Made by a program: the position numbers and the translations under genes
In this document: positions 8,108-17,105 of the stretch, in pieces
Layout of the letters: each line of letters begins with the position of its first letter
Numbering within the stretch: position 1 is the stretch's first letter
Assembly (NCBI RefSeq): GCF_024494385.1
Contig: NZ_JAEVLT010000003.1
Coordinates: 248,001 to 312,000, forward strand
Direction: 5' to 3'
DNA: 64,000 nt
Origin: Bacillus sp. EB600
GTDB lineage: Bacteria; Bacillota; Bacilli; Bacillales; Cytobacillaceae
Notes under the pieces: model-generated
Seen by the model: the letters and a program-made list of their open reading frames with translations, nothing else
Told to the model about the DNA's origin: nothing
Database searches by the model: none

Positions 8108-9250
8108 GTGACTGCTCAAAACCGTGAAACAATCCTGACTAAACTAAAAAACCTATCCCCTGCTTTCCAAAACCGCGAAAGTGAATTAGACGCATTAAAC
8201 TCTTTTCCCTATCAAAATATAAAAGACCTAAAAGAAATCGGCTATACCACCTTAACCCTGCCAAAGGATCTGGGAGGAGAAGGGATTACCTTAACGGACT
8301 TTCTACTATTTCAGGAGCAAATTGCCAAGGGATGCGGGTCAACGGCATTGTCGATTGGCTGGCATATGGGAACGATCCTTGAATTTGCTGAACATCGCCA
8401 TTGGAATAAAGAGCTTGTTCCTTTTTTGAGTCAGGAATTTTTGAAGGGGGCAATTATTAATACGGCTGCAAGTGAACGAAATGCCGGCAGTCCACTTCGC
8501 GGTGCCAAGCCGACAACTACTGCTGTTTTATCCCCAGATCAGCAGAACTATATCATTACAGGTGAAAAGACTTTTACTTCGGCAGCTCCCGTGCTTGATT
8601 ATATTTTCGTGACCGCAACGATGGACGATGGCAAGGCTGCTACGTTTCTAGTTCCACGGAATTCAAAGGGTGTTTTAATTCGCGAAACATGGGACAGTGT
8701 TGCACTCCGGGGAACTGCCAGCCATGATTTGATTCTTGATCATGTTGAGGTTCCAGCTAATTACATAAAAGAATACACGACCGCTGAAACTTCAATTCAC
8801 CGGAAAGGATGGATGCTCCATATTCCAGCCTGCTACCTAGGCATTGCCGGTGCGGCCCGCGATTACGCGGTTCAATTTGCAGCTAACTATGTACCAACAA
8901 GCCTTGGGAAACCGATTGGAACTCTGCCAAACATGCAGCAGCAAATCGGTGAGATTGAAGTGAAATTAATGGCCTCCCGTCAATTCCTATATGGGATCGC
9001 GACCCAATATGAAGAAAATCCAAACAAAGATTTTCAAGTCGAAATGGCCGCGGTAAAAACGTTCGTAACCAACAATGCGATTCAAATTGTTGACCTAGCG
9101 ATGAGGATTGTCGGGGCTAGAAGCCTGTCCCAGCAGAATCCGCTGCATCGCTATTACCAAAATGTCCGTGCTGGGCTGCACAATCCGCCAATGGATGATA
9201 TCGCGTTTAAAATACTGGCTGAAAACGCCCTGGAAAAAATGGAAGATTAA
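8108..9250 (+). CDS. Acyl-CoA dehydrogenase family protein (YdbM-like)
   Basis: A 380-residue cytoplasmic flavoprotein of the acyl-CoA dehydrogenase superfamily, which oxidises acyl-CoA thioesters to enoyl-CoA and passes electrons to ETF. Visible are the N-terminal helical domain (LTLPKDLGGEGITLTDFLLF), the central beta domain with FAD-contacting ITGEKTFTSAAP and LRGTASHD, and a C-terminal helical domain (IVGARSLSQQNPLHRYYQNV; NPPMDDIAFKIL). It resembles B. subtilis YdbM from memory; substrate unknown. Start is GTG 8108 behind GAAAGAAGG. It has its own terminator and no functional link to the flagellar genes around it. Confidence 0.85.
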   Translation: MTAQNRETILTKLKNLSPAFQNRESELDALNSFPYQNIKDLKEIGYTTLTLPKDLGGEGITLTDFLLFQEQIAKGCGSTALSIGWHMGTILEFAEHRHWNKELVPFLSQEFLKGAIINTAASERNAGSPLRGAKPTTTAVLSPDQQNYIITGEKTFTSAAPVLDYIFVTATMDDGKAATFLVPRNSKGVLIRETWDSVALRGTASHDLILDHVEVPANYIKEYTTAETSIHRKGWMLHIPACYLGIAGAARDYAVQFAANYVPTSLGKPIGTLPNMQQQIGEIEVKLMASRQFLYGIATQYEENPNKDFQVEMAAVKTFVTNNAIQIVDLAMRIVGARSLSQQNPLHRYYQNVRAGLHNPPMDDIAFKILAENALEKMED

Positions 9251-9279
9251 TGGATGGTGGTTATCACCATCCATTTTTT
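9250..9279 (+). terminator. Terminator after the acyl-CoA dehydrogenase
   Basis: Near-perfect stem ATGGATGGTG / CACCATCCAT with a 5-base loop and six T. Confidence 0.92.
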
Positions 9280-9284
9280 GTCAT

Positions 9285-9311
9285 TTGAAAGTTTTCAAAT
9301 ATTGCCGATAC
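9285..9311 (+). promoter_or_regulatory. Possible SigD promoter upstream of the FliK-like gene
   Basis: A good -10 (GCCGATAC, 9304-9311) lies 35 bases before the gene at 9346, but the -35 at the expected spacing is TTGA rather than TAAA. A palindrome ATTTGAAA-GT-TTTCAAAT (9284-9301) overlaps it. Confidence 0.45.
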
Positions 9312-9345
9312 AAAGAATAGATAACGTGTACGGAGTGAGCAAATA

Positions 9346-11715
9346 ATGGAAGTTAATAATCGAAGCATGATTAGCAAATATATGGTTCCGGATCAGGCAA
9401 CTTCTCCGATAAAAGTTGGCGATATTATCCCAGTGATGATTAAGGAAAGGTCCGGAAACAATGTAGCAAAGGTTCTATTAAAGGGGCAGGAACTCACAGT
9501 CAGCTTTGACGGGCAGTTGCCTGCAGAGGACCGAGCCTCAGTCCAAGTTACAAACCAAAGCGAGAATGGACAGTTTACCGTGAAGCCTCTCTCAACTCCA
9601 ATAGTTTCCACTAGTACCCAAACAGTCGATGATGTGCTCAGAAAGTTTGGTTTTGACCCAGGTGTCAATCCAGGGTTAAAAGAAGCAACTACGAAGATCC
9701 TTTCAGGAGGCGGCAATATTTCTAAGGATTCGCTGGAAAATATCCAAGATTTTTTAAAAAACGACACGGGATCGATAACGGAAAAGCTTAAAACAATAAA
9801 AGTCATGGAGCAAAAGAATTTGGAGTTTACACAACAGCAATTGCACTCGGTCAATGTAGCATTAAATGGTACATCCTTAACAGATACGCTAACCAACCTA
9901 GTGGGTGGCCCAATAGAAATATCAGCTATCCAGGAATCCAAGAGTCAGTCAGCCTTGGAACAGGCTATTGCTCAAGTAAATAGCGGTTCAGATCAATCCA
10001 ACATACTCGAAAAGGTACTAGCCTCTCTTGATCCGGTTAAAGACGTACAAACCATTGCTGACATTAAAAAAGCGCTGCAAATCCAGCAGGCGGGCAATGA
10101 ACGAATACTCCAAGCCTTACCTGAATCTGACATTAAGGAAGCAGTCCAGAAGGAGACAAATTTTGCTCAAATAATTCAAATTCTCAAAACGCAGCATCTT
10201 CCGCAAAACGTCGAAGCTGCGATAAAGGATGCCTTAAAACTTGAAAAAATTGGTGCCGCCCGGTTGGAGGCTGCATTAAAGGGAATAACAGATGGTGAAA
10301 CCCCTGAAGATCCATCGAGTTCTGCCATAAAGGAAATGATCAATTTAATTCAAAAAGAACCTTCCTTGGCAAATGTTCTGGATGGTATTCAACGTTTACT
10401 GGAAGCAGATTCTTCAACAAACATTGACCTGAGCGGGCTTAAATCAGCTTTAGAAAAAGCAACCCAGCTGTCCGGCCAGGGACGGGAATTAGCTGCAAGA
10501 AAAGAGCTGGCATTAGCTGTTCAGCACCTCCAGGAAAACAACCCTTCGCTGCAAATAGCGGCGGATGATACCAACATAAGCAAAGCAGAACAATATTTTA
10601 TTAACGAAGCAATTCAATCACTTCAGCTTGATTCCAAAAACATTCTGGTTACTCAGATTACTAAAAAACTATCACAGCTGGCAATTGATTTTAAACAAAT
10701 GCGGCAGGAAATAAGCCGGAATTTGGATTCTGCAACGAGATTGATGGAGGCAAACAAACAGGGCAGTGCGGTTTTAGCAAAGCAAATATTGGAGTCTGCA
10801 ATTAACAAGCTGGACCAATCCATTTTAAAAAGTGACATCCTATTATATACGGATATGTCAACGGAGAAAAAATTGCTCACAGCAAGTTCGCGGCTGGCCG
10901 AAGCTAGAAGTCTTTTATCGAAAGGAAACGTCGTTGAAGCGAACCAAATTGTTAAAGAAGTAAAAAACAGTGTAGACCAGCTTATGTTTAAGCCATCCGA
11001 TAGCAGGGTAAAGCATTTTGTCTCCGAGCAGGATTTACTTTCTCCTAAAGCAATGCTTGAAAAAGCGATTCGTCCTTTTCCAGATCAAACATCAGGAGCG
11101 AGAAGTGTTTTTGAAACAGTAAAGGGACTTGGCTTAACTCATGAAGCGGATTCTGCTAAGGCACTGATTCATAAGGAGGAACCACCAGCAAATGTAAAGT
11201 CTCTGCTGCTGCAATTGTTGGAAACAAATGATGGCCAGTCGAAACAGCCAGTTGAGCAGGCCTTATCAGCAATTACCGGACAACAGCTATTAAATAAGCC
11301 GGACAGTTCAGGCGTTCAAAACCTTTTCATGCAGCTGCCGATTCTATTAAACAAGCAAGTGGAGAATGTGAAGGTCTATGTTAATTCACAAAAAAAAGGT
11401 GAAAAAATTGATTGGGAAAACTGTAATTTAACCTTTTTGCTTGAAACCAAAAAGCTGGGGGAAGTCGGGATCGCCATTTCTGTTGTAAATCGGAATCTAT
11501 CGATTACTTTTAAAAATAATAAAGAAGAACTTCAAGCGGCGATCAAGCCTTTGACCGAGGTAACAAAGGATCACTTGGAGGAAATTGGCTACCATGTTGG
11601 GGGTATTCAATTTAAGCCACTTATTGAGGATAACGCAAGTGAGAAAGCCAAAGCTGAGAAGTCTACTCCTATTACTGCTGCCTTTACGGAGAAAGGGTAT
11701 GATTTCACCATATGA
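9346..11715 (+). CDS. ylqG: FliK-like protein (YlqG type) with C-terminal hook-length-control-like domain
   Basis: A 789-residue soluble, helix-rich protein. Residues about 1-100 form a beta-rich N-terminal part, about 100-640 are long helices rich in A, E, K, L and Q, and the last 110 (CNLTFLLETKKLGEVGIAIS ... SITFKNNKEEL ... LEEIGYHVGGIQFKPL) fit the FliK C-terminal (Flg_hook) pattern of two strand pairs around LG-x-V and a later helix. The start of the next gene overlaps its stop by 4 bases (ATGA). In B. subtilis the ylqG-ylqH pair lies, as I recall, elsewhere in the genome; here it sits among late flagellar genes, which supports an export role. Expected partner: the FlhB C-terminal-like protein encoded next. 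Confidence 0.75.
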   Translation: MEVNNRSMISKYMVPDQATSPIKVGDIIPVMIKERSGNNVAKVLLKGQELTVSFDGQLPAEDRASVQVTNQSENGQFTVKPLSTPIVSTSTQTVDDVLRKFGFDPGVNPGLKEATTKILSGGGNISKDSLENIQDFLKNDTGSITEKLKTIKVMEQKNLEFTQQQLHSVNVALNGTSLTDTLTNLVGGPIEISAIQESKSQSALEQAIAQVNSGSDQSNILEKVLASLDPVKDVQTIADIKKALQIQQAGNERILQALPESDIKEAVQKETNFAQIIQILKTQHLPQNVEAAIKDALKLEKIGAARLEAALKGITDGETPEDPSSSAIKEMINLIQKEPSLANVLDGIQRLLEADSSTNIDLSGLKSALEKATQLSGQGRELAARKELALAVQHLQENNPSLQIAADDTNISKAEQYFINEAIQSLQLDSKNILVTQITKKLSQLAIDFKQMRQEISRNLDSATRLMEANKQGSAVLAKQILESAINKLDQSILKSDILLYTDMSTEKKLLTASSRLAEARSLLSKGNVVEANQIVKEVKNSVDQLMFKPSDSRVKHFVSEQDLLSPKAMLEKAIRPFPDQTSGARSVFETVKGLGLTHEADSAKALIHKEEPPANVKSLLLQLLETNDGQSKQPVEQALSAITGQQLLNKPDSSGVQNLFMQLPILLNKQVENVKVYVNSQKKGEKIDWENCNLTFLLETKKLGEVGIAISVVNRNLSITFKNNKEELQAAIKPLTEVTKDHLEEIGYHVGGIQFKPLIEDNASEKAKAEKSTPITAAFTEKGYDFTI

Positions 11716-12008
11716 CCAATTACTTTTTTAATGCCAAAAAGCGAAAGCAAATAAATGGTCCATCAGCAGCAGTGATTAAATATGACAAAGAAACAGGGAA
11801 GGTGCCTACGGTTGTTGCCCACGGTTCTGGCTATGTTGCGCAGAAGATTATTGAGGCTGCAAAGCAAAACAACATTCATCTTCAAGAAGATTCAACTCTA
11901 ATTGAAAATCTTTTGCAAATTGATTTGGGTGACTCCGTCCCGCCGCAGCTGTATGAAGTGATTGCTGAAATTTTTGTGTTGCTTGAAAAAATCGAGGAAA
12001 ACTATTAA
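11712..12008 (+). CDS. ylqH: Stand-alone FlhB C-terminal-like protein (YlqH type)
   Basis: 98 residues, no membrane segment. It matches only the cytoplasmic C-terminal domain of the export-gate protein FlhB: AAVIKYDKETGKVPTVVAHG, then AQKIIEAAKQNNIHL, ENLLQIDLGDSVPPQLYEVI. In FlhB the region begins with the self-cleaving NPTH; here the corresponding stretch reads NGPS, so autocleavage is not expected. It overlaps the FliK-like gene by 4 bases, an arrangement implying coupled translation and likely direct interaction. Function unproven; it may modulate export-substrate switching. Confidence 0.85.
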   Translation: MTNYFFNAKKRKQINGPSAAVIKYDKETGKVPTVVAHGSGYVAQKIIEAAKQNNIHLQEDSTLIENLLQIDLGDSVPPQLYEVIAEIFVLLEKIEENY

Positions 12009-12031
12009 TTTTTCCAACCAATAGCCGATAA
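12005..12031 (+). promoter_or_regulatory. SigD-type promoter for the FliS-like gene and second flagellin
   Basis: TTAA at 12005-12008, 15-base spacer, GCCGATAA at 12024-12031; one mismatch in each element. It overlaps the end of the FlhB-like gene and lies 31 bases before ATG 12063. Confidence 0.75.
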
Positions 12032-12062
12032 AAATAGTACTGAGATGAACGGAGGTACACAA

Positions 12063-12485
12063 ATGGAACTCCTTACAGAAGAAATTTTATATCAAAAAAG
12101 TTCTCAAGAGTTGACAGCTCTTTTATATGAAGGAATCATGACTAACTTGGAAGAGTCAATTGAATTGATTAACGCCAAAAACTTTATTGAGGCAAATAAG
12201 AAATTACAAAAAGCGAATGACATCCTTGAACGCTTAGGTGTTGGGCTAAAGTATGAAGCAGGCCCGATCGCTGAGCAATTCGATACATTGTACAACTATA
12301 TGGCAAGCCAGATCATCGAGGCGAATCTGCGAAAAGACCAACAGCTCATAAAAAATGTTTTGCAGCTCATTCAGCCAATTGCGGAAGCATGGAATGAAAT
12401 AGTAAGGAAACAAGTACATACACAGTCAGGTAATACGAAAAAAGTATTAGCTTATGAAAATAGTATTATGAGAAAAAATTATTAA
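12063..12485 (+). CDS. FliS-like flagellin chaperone paralogue
   Basis: 140 residues, all helical. ATG 12063 is chosen because the SD CGGAGG (12050-12055) lies at the right distance; the upstream ATG 12045 would include that SD in the coding region. The pattern LTALLYEGIMTNLEESIELI ... ANKKLQKANDILERLGVGL ... FDTLYNYMASQIIEANLRKD parallels the real FliS at 16704 (LTLMLYNGCLKFIH ... IQKAQKIIQELMVTL ... YDYVYRRLVEANIKSD). It sits 17 bases before the second flagellin, so it is probably that flagellin's own export chaperone. Confidence 0.78.
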   Translation: MELLTEEILYQKSSQELTALLYEGIMTNLEESIELINAKNFIEANKKLQKANDILERLGVGLKYEAGPIAEQFDTLYNYMASQIIEANLRKDQQLIKNVLQLIQPIAEAWNEIVRKQVHTQSGNTKKVLAYENSIMRKNY

Positions 12486-12502
12486 CTAGAGGAGACTTAT
12501 CT

Positions 12503-13468
12503 ATGCGGATTAATCATAATATTGCAGCATTAAACGCCTATCGAAATTTAGACATCAACAATGAAAATACATCAAAAAGTCTTGAAAAATTGTCTTCCGG
12601 ACTTCGAATTAATCGTGCGGCTGATGATGCAGCGGGTCTAGCTATCTCTGAAAAAATGAGATCGCAAATCCGCGGTTTGGATATGGCAGAGCGCAATGCG
12701 TTAGATGGTGTTTCTGTCGTGCAAACAGCTGACGGTGCCCTAAGCTCAACTCAGGAAATTTTACAGCGGATGCGCGAGCTTTCTGTCCAAGCGGCAAGTG
12801 ATTCGAATACCGATTCTGACAGGGCACAGATTCAGCAAGAGATGAACCAGCTGACATCTGAAGTCAATCGGATTGGCAATGCGACTGAGTTTAATACTGG
12901 TAAATTATTGGATGGAAGCAGGTTAGACAAATCGGCGACTGGCGGTTCGGATCAATCGATTAATTTACAAATTGGAGCCAATGCCGGTCAATCAGTTAAG
13001 CTTGAAATCAATGACATACGTGCTCAAGCCTTGGGAATTAGTTCTAGTACCACTGGCGGTGCAGCCCAAACGATTACATTATCAGATGGAATCACCACCC
13101 AACAGGTATGGTATACATCAACGGCTAGTGCAGATGATGGAATCTCTGCTGCTCCTTCTGAATGTTCTATTGACATAACCAGCTCGGCTAAGGCAAGTGC
13201 AGCAATAACCGTAATCGATGACGCGATTCAACGGGTCTCATCTGAACGGGCCCGACTCGGTGCAGTCCAAAACCGTTTAGATTATACAGTCGATAACCTA
13301 AAAACAATGAGTGAAAACGTGACTTCCGCTGAATCTCGGATCAGGGACGTCGACATGGCTCTTGAAATGACAAATTTCACAAAGAATAATATCTTGAATC
13401 AAGCCGCACAGGCCATGCTTGCTCAAGCAAACCAGCTGCCTCAGGGTGTGCTGCAATTATTGAAATAA
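12503..13468 (+). CDS. Second flagellin, Bacillus type
   Basis: A 321-residue flagellin of usual Bacillus length. N-terminus MRINHNIAALNAYRNLDINN and C-terminus LAQANQLPQGVLQLLK are typical of Bacillus Hag, and codon use matches the host (Arg: 15 of 19 CGN, 1 AGA). Its leader is short, with a plain SD (GAGGAGA) and no CsrA hairpin, unlike the flagellin at 3604, so it may escape CsrA control. The FliS-like gene upstream is in the same transcript. Confidence 0.93.
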   Translation: MRINHNIAALNAYRNLDINNENTSKSLEKLSSGLRINRAADDAAGLAISEKMRSQIRGLDMAERNALDGVSVVQTADGALSSTQEILQRMRELSVQAASDSNTDSDRAQIQQEMNQLTSEVNRIGNATEFNTGKLLDGSRLDKSATGGSDQSINLQIGANAGQSVKLEINDIRAQALGISSSTTGGAAQTITLSDGITTQQVWYTSTASADDGISAAPSECSIDITSSAKASAAITVIDDAIQRVSSERARLGAVQNRLDYTVDNLKTMSENVTSAESRIRDVDMALEMTNFTKNNILNQAAQAMLAQANQLPQGVLQLLK

Positions 13469-13475
13469 TTTTCAC

Positions 13476-13498
13476 AGGAGAGGGAGACCTCTCCTTTT
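13476..13498 (+). terminator. Terminator after the second flagellin
   Basis: Stem AGGAGAGG / CCTCTCCT, loop GAGA, short T run. Confidence 0.8.
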
Positions 13499-13575
13499 CA
13501 CATATTTAATCTATTTGCAGCTTCAAAAATAGATTATAATTTAGGTAAGAGTTTACTGAGAAAAGGTGTGAAGCA

Positions 13576-14013
13576 ATGGAAGTCCAACACGTTAATAATG
13601 CTTCTATTTCCAAAGTGGGGTTTAAGGAAGAAACTGCGAAGGCTTCAATTGCCTTTAATGCAATTATGGATAAAAAGCGTTCTGACGTAACGTTTGAGCG
13701 TCTTAATCAAAAAATGCAGGAAATTGAGAGACAGGGAAATAAACTGGCTGATTCACGAACAGTTGAAAACTTACGTAAATATAAAAAGCTTGTAAAGGAT
13801 TTTATGGACGATGCCGTGAAAAATGGCTTGGAACTTCAAGAAAAACGCGGGTTTAGCCATCGGGGATCATCAAAGATTTACAAGCTTGTTAAAGAAGTAG
13901 ATAAAAAATTGATTGATTTAACGAATGCTGTTCTGGATAAAGAGCAAAAAGGTCTTGGTATCCTCGGAATGGTCGGGGAAATTAAAGGAATGCTGATTAA
14001 TATTTATACATGA
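13576..14013 (+). CDS. YaaR-like protein (DUF327)
   Basis: A 145-residue helical cytoplasmic protein. The middle and C-terminal parts (LRKYKKLVKDFMDDAVKNGL; GSSKIYKLVKEVDKKLIDLT; KGLGILGMVGEIKGMLI) match the YaaR/DUF327 family from memory. B. subtilis yaaR lies near tmk, not here, so the flagellar position is notable. Function unknown. SD AAAGGTGTG before ATG 13576; own terminator. Confidence 0.75.
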   Translation: MEVQHVNNASISKVGFKEETAKASIAFNAIMDKKRSDVTFERLNQKMQEIERQGNKLADSRTVENLRKYKKLVKDFMDDAVKNGLELQEKRGFSHRGSSKIYKLVKEVDKKLIDLTNAVLDKEQKGLGILGMVGEIKGMLINIYT

Positions 14014-14015
14014 AG

Positions 14016-14039
14016 CACAGTAGTAGTACTGTGTTTTTT
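14016..14039 (+). terminator. Terminator after the YaaR-like gene
   Basis: Stem CACAGTA / TACTGTG, loop GTAG, followed by six T. Confidence 0.88.
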
Positions 14040-14056
14040 CTTGATAATAGAATCAT

Positions 14057-14083
14057 TAAACTTTCTAAAGGATAAGCCGATAT
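14057..14083 (+). promoter_or_regulatory. SigD promoter of fliD
   Basis: TAAA (14057-14060), exactly 15 bases, then GCCGATAT (14076-14083): a full match to the SigD consensus. Confidence 0.95.
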
Positions 14084-14139
14084 AATAATAAAAGTGCATG
14101 TTATCGGGGTCTTAAAATAAATGACTGGTGGTGGAAAAA

Positions 14140-15744
14140 GTGAGTACTAGTAGCAGTGGAACGATTTCCAGCCAATACAGCGGGTTAATGCGTGTGAACG
14201 GCATGGCCAGCGGTATGGATATTGATGGGATGGTCAGTAAATTAATGAAAGCCGAATCGGTCCCGTTAGATAAGATGAAACAAAAACAGCAAACCCTCCA
14301 ATGGCAGCGCGATGATTATCGTGACATAAATACTTCGCTTAAGGATTTAGACACAACGATTTTTAACGGGCTTTTCTTGCAATCGTCTTTTAACAAAAAA
14401 ACAGTGACAAGTTCTAATGATAATCTGGTATCGGCATCAGCCATAAACGCAACAGGTAACATGTCAGCCCGAATCGGTGTAGGTAATTTAGCAACAAGTG
14501 CTTCATGGAAATCAACTGTAGTACTACCTTACCCTGATCATCCAGCTTCTAGCGATACAACCTTAAAATTTACTGTAACCGACCCGGGAAATACCGAAGG
14601 AAGTTCTACAGACAGAGTAGTTTCCATAGCTATTGCAGCAACGGATACAATTGATAACATCATAACAAAGTTTAATAGCTCCAGCCTTGGCGTAACCATG
14701 TTTAAGGATGATACAGGTTCTCTTGTAATATCTAACAATAAAACGGGCAGCGAGGGTGTTATAAAAGTAGATTCACCTTTTATGCATGATGTCTTAGGGT
14801 TTGATGTGTCAACAACTCCAGACGCAAATGGTAATTATACCTTTAACACAGGGACTGCCAATGCAATTGCAGGAGTGGATGCAAGTATTACCTTTAACGG
14901 CTATTCAATGAAAGAGACATCCAACAATTTTACAATTAATGGGGTTAACTATACGATCAAAGGTGTCACTCCAAAGGACACACAGGGTAATGATATCCCA
15001 GTTAATATTTCAACCGCCACAGACGTTGATTCCATTTATAATTCAATCAAAAGCTTTGTCGATAAATACAATGACGTTATCAAAAAAGTAAATGACAAAA
15101 TCTCTGAAAAGCGGAATCGTGATTTTCCTCCCCTTACCGATGACCAACGAGCTGCGATGAATGATACGCAAATCACTCAATGGGAAACGAAGGCCAAGAG
15201 CGGGTTGTTAAGTAACGATTCCATTCTGTCGGGCGGACTGAGTAAAATGCGTCAAGATCTATATTCGCCCGTTTCTGGAAGTAATCTTACTACAGGGTAC
15301 ACTCAGCTTTCGCAAATTGGAATCACGACGTCAGCGGATTATTCGGAGAATGGTAAATTAGTGATTGATGAAACTACGCTTCGTCAAAAAATTCAAGATA
15401 ACCCGCAGGCGATTTATCAGTTGTTTAATAGTGGTGTAAGTTCTAGTGATACAAGCGGTACCTATTCCTATGGCACAGAGGGGCTTGCAAAACGTCTGCG
15501 TGATTCTATTTCCAATATGTCAAGTCAAGTTACTACCATTGCCGGAAAAACAACCTATACAAATAACCAATTTGATATTGGCAAACAATTAACGGATCTG
15601 GGAACGCAAATTACTGATTTTCAATCAAAGCTGACAGACATTGAAAACCGCTATTATCATCAATTTAGCGCAATGGAACAAGCGATGCAGCAATCCAATC
15701 AGCAGGCAGCTTATATTACTCAGCAATTTAGCAGCGGCGGTTGA
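14140..15744 (+). CDS. fliD: Flagellar hook-associated protein FliD (HAP2, filament cap)
   Basis: FliD caps the growing filament and folds exported flagellin. The protein begins MSTSSSGTISSQYSGLMRVN if GTG 14140 is used, which has GGTGG at a usable distance; GTG 14128 or 14131 would add 3-4 residues. N-terminal VNGMASGMDIDGMVSKLMKA is the family signature, followed by QWQRDDYRDIN; the C-terminus LTDIENRYYHQFSAMEQAMQ is the typical FliD end. Length 534. The next gene overlaps or abuts it. Confidence 0.95.
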   Translation: MSTSSSGTISSQYSGLMRVNGMASGMDIDGMVSKLMKAESVPLDKMKQKQQTLQWQRDDYRDINTSLKDLDTTIFNGLFLQSSFNKKTVTSSNDNLVSASAINATGNMSARIGVGNLATSASWKSTVVLPYPDHPASSDTTLKFTVTDPGNTEGSSTDRVVSIAIAATDTIDNIITKFNSSSLGVTMFKDDTGSLVISNNKTGSEGVIKVDSPFMHDVLGFDVSTTPDANGNYTFNTGTANAIAGVDASITFNGYSMKETSNNFTINGVNYTIKGVTPKDTQGNDIPVNISTATDVDSIYNSIKSFVDKYNDVIKKVNDKISEKRNRDFPPLTDDQRAAMNDTQITQWETKAKSGLLSNDSILSGGLSKMRQDLYSPVSGSNLTTGYTQLSQIGITTSADYSENGKLVIDETTLRQKIQDNPQAIYQLFNSGVSSSDTSGTYSYGTEGLAKRLRDSISNMSSQVTTIAGKTTYTNNQFDIGKQLTDLGTQITDFQSKLTDIENRYYHQFSAMEQAMQQSNQQAAYITQQFSSGG

Positions 15745-15770
15745 TGATCAATAACAGGTGGTCTAAACTA

Positions 15771-16121
15771 ATGAGTATAGTACAAGATGTTTTCAATCTG
15801 AGTCGTGAGTTTTATGAAGTAGTCTCTAAGCCTTCACCAAAAGGTGAGCGGGACAGTTTAATTTTAAAAATTAATGAATTTCTAGCTAAACGCGAAATTC
15901 TTTTAAAAGAAATGAAGGGTCCTTATACTCCTGAAGAACAGCAACTCGGAAAACAATTGATTGAGTATGAGCAAAAAATTCAAACAGCCCTTCTATCCAT
16001 TAAGCTGGAAATTCAACAGGATTTTTTAACAGCAAAAAATAAAAAAAAGCACGCTCCTAAGTATATTAATCCTTATACGGATGTTTTTACTGAAGGAGCA
16101 TATTACGATAAAAAGAATTGA
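15771..16121 (+). CDS. FliT-like flagellar chaperone
   Basis: 116 residues from ATG 15771 (SD AGGTGG); the earlier in-frame ATG 15741 overlaps the fliD stop and lacks a good SD. All helical, with YTPEEQQLGKQLIEYEQKIQ and LLSIKLEIQQDFLTAKNKKK. Position after fliD and this pattern fit FliT-type chaperones of Bacillus, which bind FliD or other export substrates. The assignment rests more on context and pattern than on a clear motif. Compared with B. subtilis, fliS and fliT are not adjacent here. Confidence 0.65.
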   Translation: MSIVQDVFNLSREFYEVVSKPSPKGERDSLILKINEFLAKREILLKEMKGPYTPEEQQLGKQLIEYEQKIQTALLSIKLEIQQDFLTAKNKKKHAPKYINPYTDVFTEGAYYDKKN

Positions 16122-16130
16122 ACCTTTGAT

Positions 16131-16168
16131 AAGAGCTCATTCACAAAATGTGATGGGTCTTTTTTTTT
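16131..16168 (+). terminator. Terminator after the FliT-like gene
   Basis: Imperfect stem AAGAGCTCATTCACA / TGTGATGGGTCTT and nine T. Confidence 0.8.
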
Positions 16169-16198
16169 GCAAAAATTTTTTAGACTACCATTTGTGAC

Positions 16199-16225
16199 TA
16201 AAGGATTTCCTTTTAAATCCGATAG
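16199..16225 (+). promoter_or_regulatory. SigD-type promoter of flaG
   Basis: TAAA (16199-16202), 15 bases, TCCGATAG (16218-16225); six of eight -10 bases match. It lies 34 bases before flaG. Confidence 0.75.
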
Positions 16226-16259
16226 TAAAGATAGAATGGATTGTATGTAAGGGGAGATT

Positions 16260-16637
16260 ATGATGATCGAACGTCTTATCGGTACAGACACCCCCATCCA
16301 ACCAAGATCTGCAGTACACGAAGGGGTAAAGGGTAACCCAATTAAGGTAGATGAAAAACCTGCGACAACGAATCAGTCTGAGCAAAAACAACCAGAATAC
16401 TTTGACGAAAAAAAGAAAGAAAAGCTTGAGGAGGTTGTAAGTGGTCTAAATCATTTTCTCGAGCCGGCACATACATCAGTCAGATTCAAGCTGCATGAAA
16501 AGCTTAATGAATATTATGTTGTCATCGTTAATGACAATACAGATGAGGTTGTCAAAGAAATTCCTGCAAAAAAATTATTAGATACCTATGCAGCAATGGC
16601 GGAGCACCTCGGTTTGCTCGTAGATAGAAAAATATAA
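16260..16637 (+). CDS. flaG: Flagellar protein FlaG (YvyC)
   Basis: 125 residues: a variable polar N-terminus (about 1-50) and the FlaG domain (EEVVSGLNHFLEPAHTSVRF; LHEKLNEYYVVIVNDNTDEV; VKEIPAKKLLDTYAAMAEHL). FlaG influences filament length in several bacteria. ATG 16263 fits the SD GGGGAG slightly better than 16260. Here it lies after fliD rather than before it as in B. subtilis. Confidence 0.9.
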   Translation: MMIERLIGTDTPIQPRSAVHEGVKGNPIKVDEKPATTNQSEQKQPEYFDEKKKEKLEEVVSGLNHFLEPAHTSVRFKLHEKLNEYYVVIVNDNTDEVVKEIPAKKLLDTYAAMAEHLGLLVDRKI

Positions 16638-16703
16638 ATCAAATGTCCTGTTTATAAGAGGAACATTTGAGCTGAATGCAACTATTTAAGGAGTGTCAGG
16701 TAA

Positions 16704-17105
16704 ATGTCAGTAAAAAATCCATATCAATCCTATCAGCAAAATTCAATTAACACGGCCTCACCAGGGGAGTTAACGTTAATGTTATATAACGGATGTCTTA
16801 AATTTATTCATATTGCCAAAGCGGGCATCACAGAAAATAACATTGAGATGAAAAATACAAATATTCAAAAGGCGCAAAAGATCATTCAGGAACTAATGGT
16901 CACCTTAAACCAAGACCTGGAGGTTTCGAAAAGTATGTTACCCCTTTACGATTACGTTTATCGCAGGCTTGTTGAGGCGAATATTAAAAGTGATGCAGCC
17001 ATTTTAGCAGAGGTGGAGGAGTTTGTGACAGACTTCCGTGATACGTGGAAGCAGGTCATCCAAATTAACCGGCAGAAGCAATACGCTCAAGGCGGTCAGG
17101 CTTAG
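16704..17105 (+). CDS. fliS: Flagellin export chaperone FliS
   Basis: 133 residues. It opens with the FliS signature NPYQSYQQNSINTASPGELT, followed by LMLYNGCLKFI, and has the helical bundle that wraps the flagellin C-terminus. SD AAGGAG before ATG 16704. The 66-base gap from flaG holds a hairpin (CAAATGTCC ... GGAACATTTG) without a T run. This is the general FliS; a paralogue is at 12063. Confidence 0.95.
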   Translation: MSVKNPYQSYQQNSINTASPGELTLMLYNGCLKFIHIAKAGITENNIEMKNTNIQKAQKIIQELMVTLNQDLEVSKSMLPLYDYVYRRLVEANIKSDAAILAEVEEFVTDFRDTWKQVIQINRQKQYAQGGQA

